A DNA stretch of 64,000 nt from Chaetoceros tenuissimus (Eukaryota > Bacillariophyta > Thalassiosirophyceae > Chaetocerotales > Chaetocerotaceae): NCBI GenBank assembly GCA_021927905.1, contig BLLK01000020.1:372001-436000 (forward strand). Reading direction: 5' to 3'. Below, one piece after another: positions 63,145-64,000 of the stretch. The first letter of the stretch is position 1; the number at the start of each line of letters is the position of its first letter. A model generated the notes under the pieces. That model had not been told where the DNA came from. It saw nothing but the letters and a program-made list of their open reading frames with translations, and made no database searches. Made by a program: the position numbers and the translations under genes.

Positions 63145-64000
63145 CTAAAAGTCTCTAAAGTAATAAACTTGAACATAACCATCATTGTCGCCATTTGATG
63201 GATATGGAGCTCCTACAACTAGCACATTACCATCTGTAGATAAAGCCATGGATGAACCAAATAATGCATCAGGTTCAACTCCTTTGAGTTCTTTACCAAC
63301 CTGATTCCACGAAGTCCCATCGTACTTATAAACCTTAGCAATGCCGGTCTTGTCATTATCATTGGCCTCACTAACTGCAATGGACAATCCATCGCTTGAT
63401 AAACTGCCAAAATGTCCACGTAAACCTGAAAGAATCTCCACCCATGAATCGGCCGTAGAGTCATATTTATAAATTTCATAATATTTTCCATAGCCTTCTG
63501 AAAGTGCAACAACATTCCCATCACCGGATAGAGATATTGGTCTAGATTCATCTTCATTCCAATGCGACACATCTGGACCCTTCGTATTCCATGTAGTTCC
63601 ATCAAATTGGTAAACTCGAACGTAACCTTCTTCACACCAATCTTGACCATAGCCATCATCACCGTAACCAATACTAGCGACTTGAAAGCCCATTGCAAAA
63701 GTAAATCCATCTCCAGACAAAGAAATGGAATAACCTCCATAGATTTCACCACCGTGTATTGTCTTTCCTCTCTTTGTCCATTGAGTTGCATCATATTGAT
63801 AAACACGAACTCTACCTCCATAAAATATTCTTCCACGATATTTCATGTCTGATATTGCAATAGTTAAACCATCCGATGACAGGGATATTGATGAACCTAC
63901 ATAAGGATATTCATCCCCATCTTCATGTCCTAGATTTTGGCCTAGTTGATTCCAGACTCCATCGACAAATTGATATACTTGTACATAACCAGAGGTTCCA
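63145..64000 (-). CDS. FG-GAP/integrin-like beta-propeller protein (5' end outside window)
   Basis: This is the 3' part of a minus-strand gene that continues past the window edge. The reading frame is open to 64000. Each blade carries 'VxVYQ(F/Y)DxTxWxxxG' followed by 'GxSxSLSxDGxxxA', for example 'VRVYQYDATQWTKRGKTIHGG' in outline, 'ISLSGDGFTFAMG', 'AKVYKYDGTSWNQVGKEL' and 'MALSTDGNVLVVGAPYPSNGDNDG'. These are FG-GAP-type repeats, about 55-75 residues each, with Asp-rich calcium-type loops. The C-terminus is 'VQVYYFRDF'. Such proteins are abundant in diatoms and probably act at the surface, but location cannot be judged without the N-terminus. Confidence 0.78.
   Translation of the reverse strand, partial: GTSGYVQVYQFVDGVWNQLGQNLGHEDGDEYPYVGSSISLSSDGLTIAISDMKYRGRIFYGGRVRVYQYDATQWTKRGKTIHGGEIYGGYSISLSGDGFTFAMGFQVASIGYGDDGYGQDWCEEGYVRVYQFDGTTWNTKGPDVSHWNEDESRPISLSGDGNVVALSEGYGKYYEIYKYDSTADSWVEILSGLRGHFGSLSSDGLSIAVSEANDNDKTGIAKVYKYDGTSWNQVGKELKGVEPDALFGSSMALSTDGNVLVVGAPYPSNGDNDGYVQVYYFRDF

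Overview
The window looks like nuclear DNA of a diatom, most probably a Chaetoceros relative (inference). It is A+T-rich by eye, with compact genes and mostly short GT-AG introns of about 50-100 bp. Several secreted proteins carry Ser/Pro/Thr linkers of the 'PSSxPS' type common in diatom surface proteins. Two proteins begin with a signal peptide followed by a phenylalanine at the predicted cleavage site, the diatom plastid-targeting style. The Leu-rich-repeat paralogues starting with MRVQTEEWRRF resemble proteins I associate with Chaetoceros tenuissimus. That is recollection, not a search.

Layout. 1-3786: 3' part of a secreted protein with tandem carbohydrate-binding-like modules, holding a very recent ~1.3 kb internal duplication. 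3.8-7.1 kb: a membrane-anchored methyltransferase-fold protein, a 69-residue membrane microprotein and a HAD-like protein. 7.9-9.7 kb: a three-exon gene with a Cys/His C-terminal domain. 9.8-13.6 kb: a GPCR-like seven-helix gene with a 25-nt microexon, divergent from a broken multi-pass membrane gene. 13.8-20.3 kb: housekeeping and scaffold genes (gamma-SNAP, eIF2A, a TPR protein). 20.4-22.1 kb: gene-free, with two inverted-repeat structures. 22.1-25.4 kb: a secreted HD-like protein and a GH128-type glucanase, divergently arranged. 25.6-32.5 kb: coiled-coil, EF-hand, peptide:N-glycanase, Pro/His-rich and plastid PPR genes. 32.8-45.5 kb: a dispersed family of five LRR/ankyrin-like paralogues, interleaved with a cysteine-dioxygenase-like cupin protein, a kelch protein and a vacuolar-sorting-receptor-like gene. 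45.9-51.6 kb: mitochondrial ribosome recycling factor and a multi-domain trypsin-family protease with seven Cys repeats and a frameshift in the fourth. 53.3-58.2 kb: phosphofructokinase, a CID protein and an RCC1-repeat protein. 58.2-60 kb: decayed gene fragments. 60-64 kb: a double F-box protein, a two-helix membrane protein and the 3' part of an FG-GAP-like beta-propeller protein.

There is no single operon-like system. The most unusual element is the LRR/ankyrin family. All five copies carry a nearly identical ~20-bp promoter element about 115-155 bp before the ATG, and a CCAATGACG-type element lies further upstream in either orientation. This suggests that promoter and gene were copied together and remain co-regulated. 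The secreted proteins (carbohydrate-binding-module protein, GH128, protease) point to cell-surface or extracellular carbohydrate and protein processing. Several loci are broken: the membrane gene at 11.9-13.6 kb, the EF-hand membrane gene at 58.5-59.8 kb, a fragment at 43.9-44.4 kb and the protease tail. Gene birth and decay therefore appear active here.
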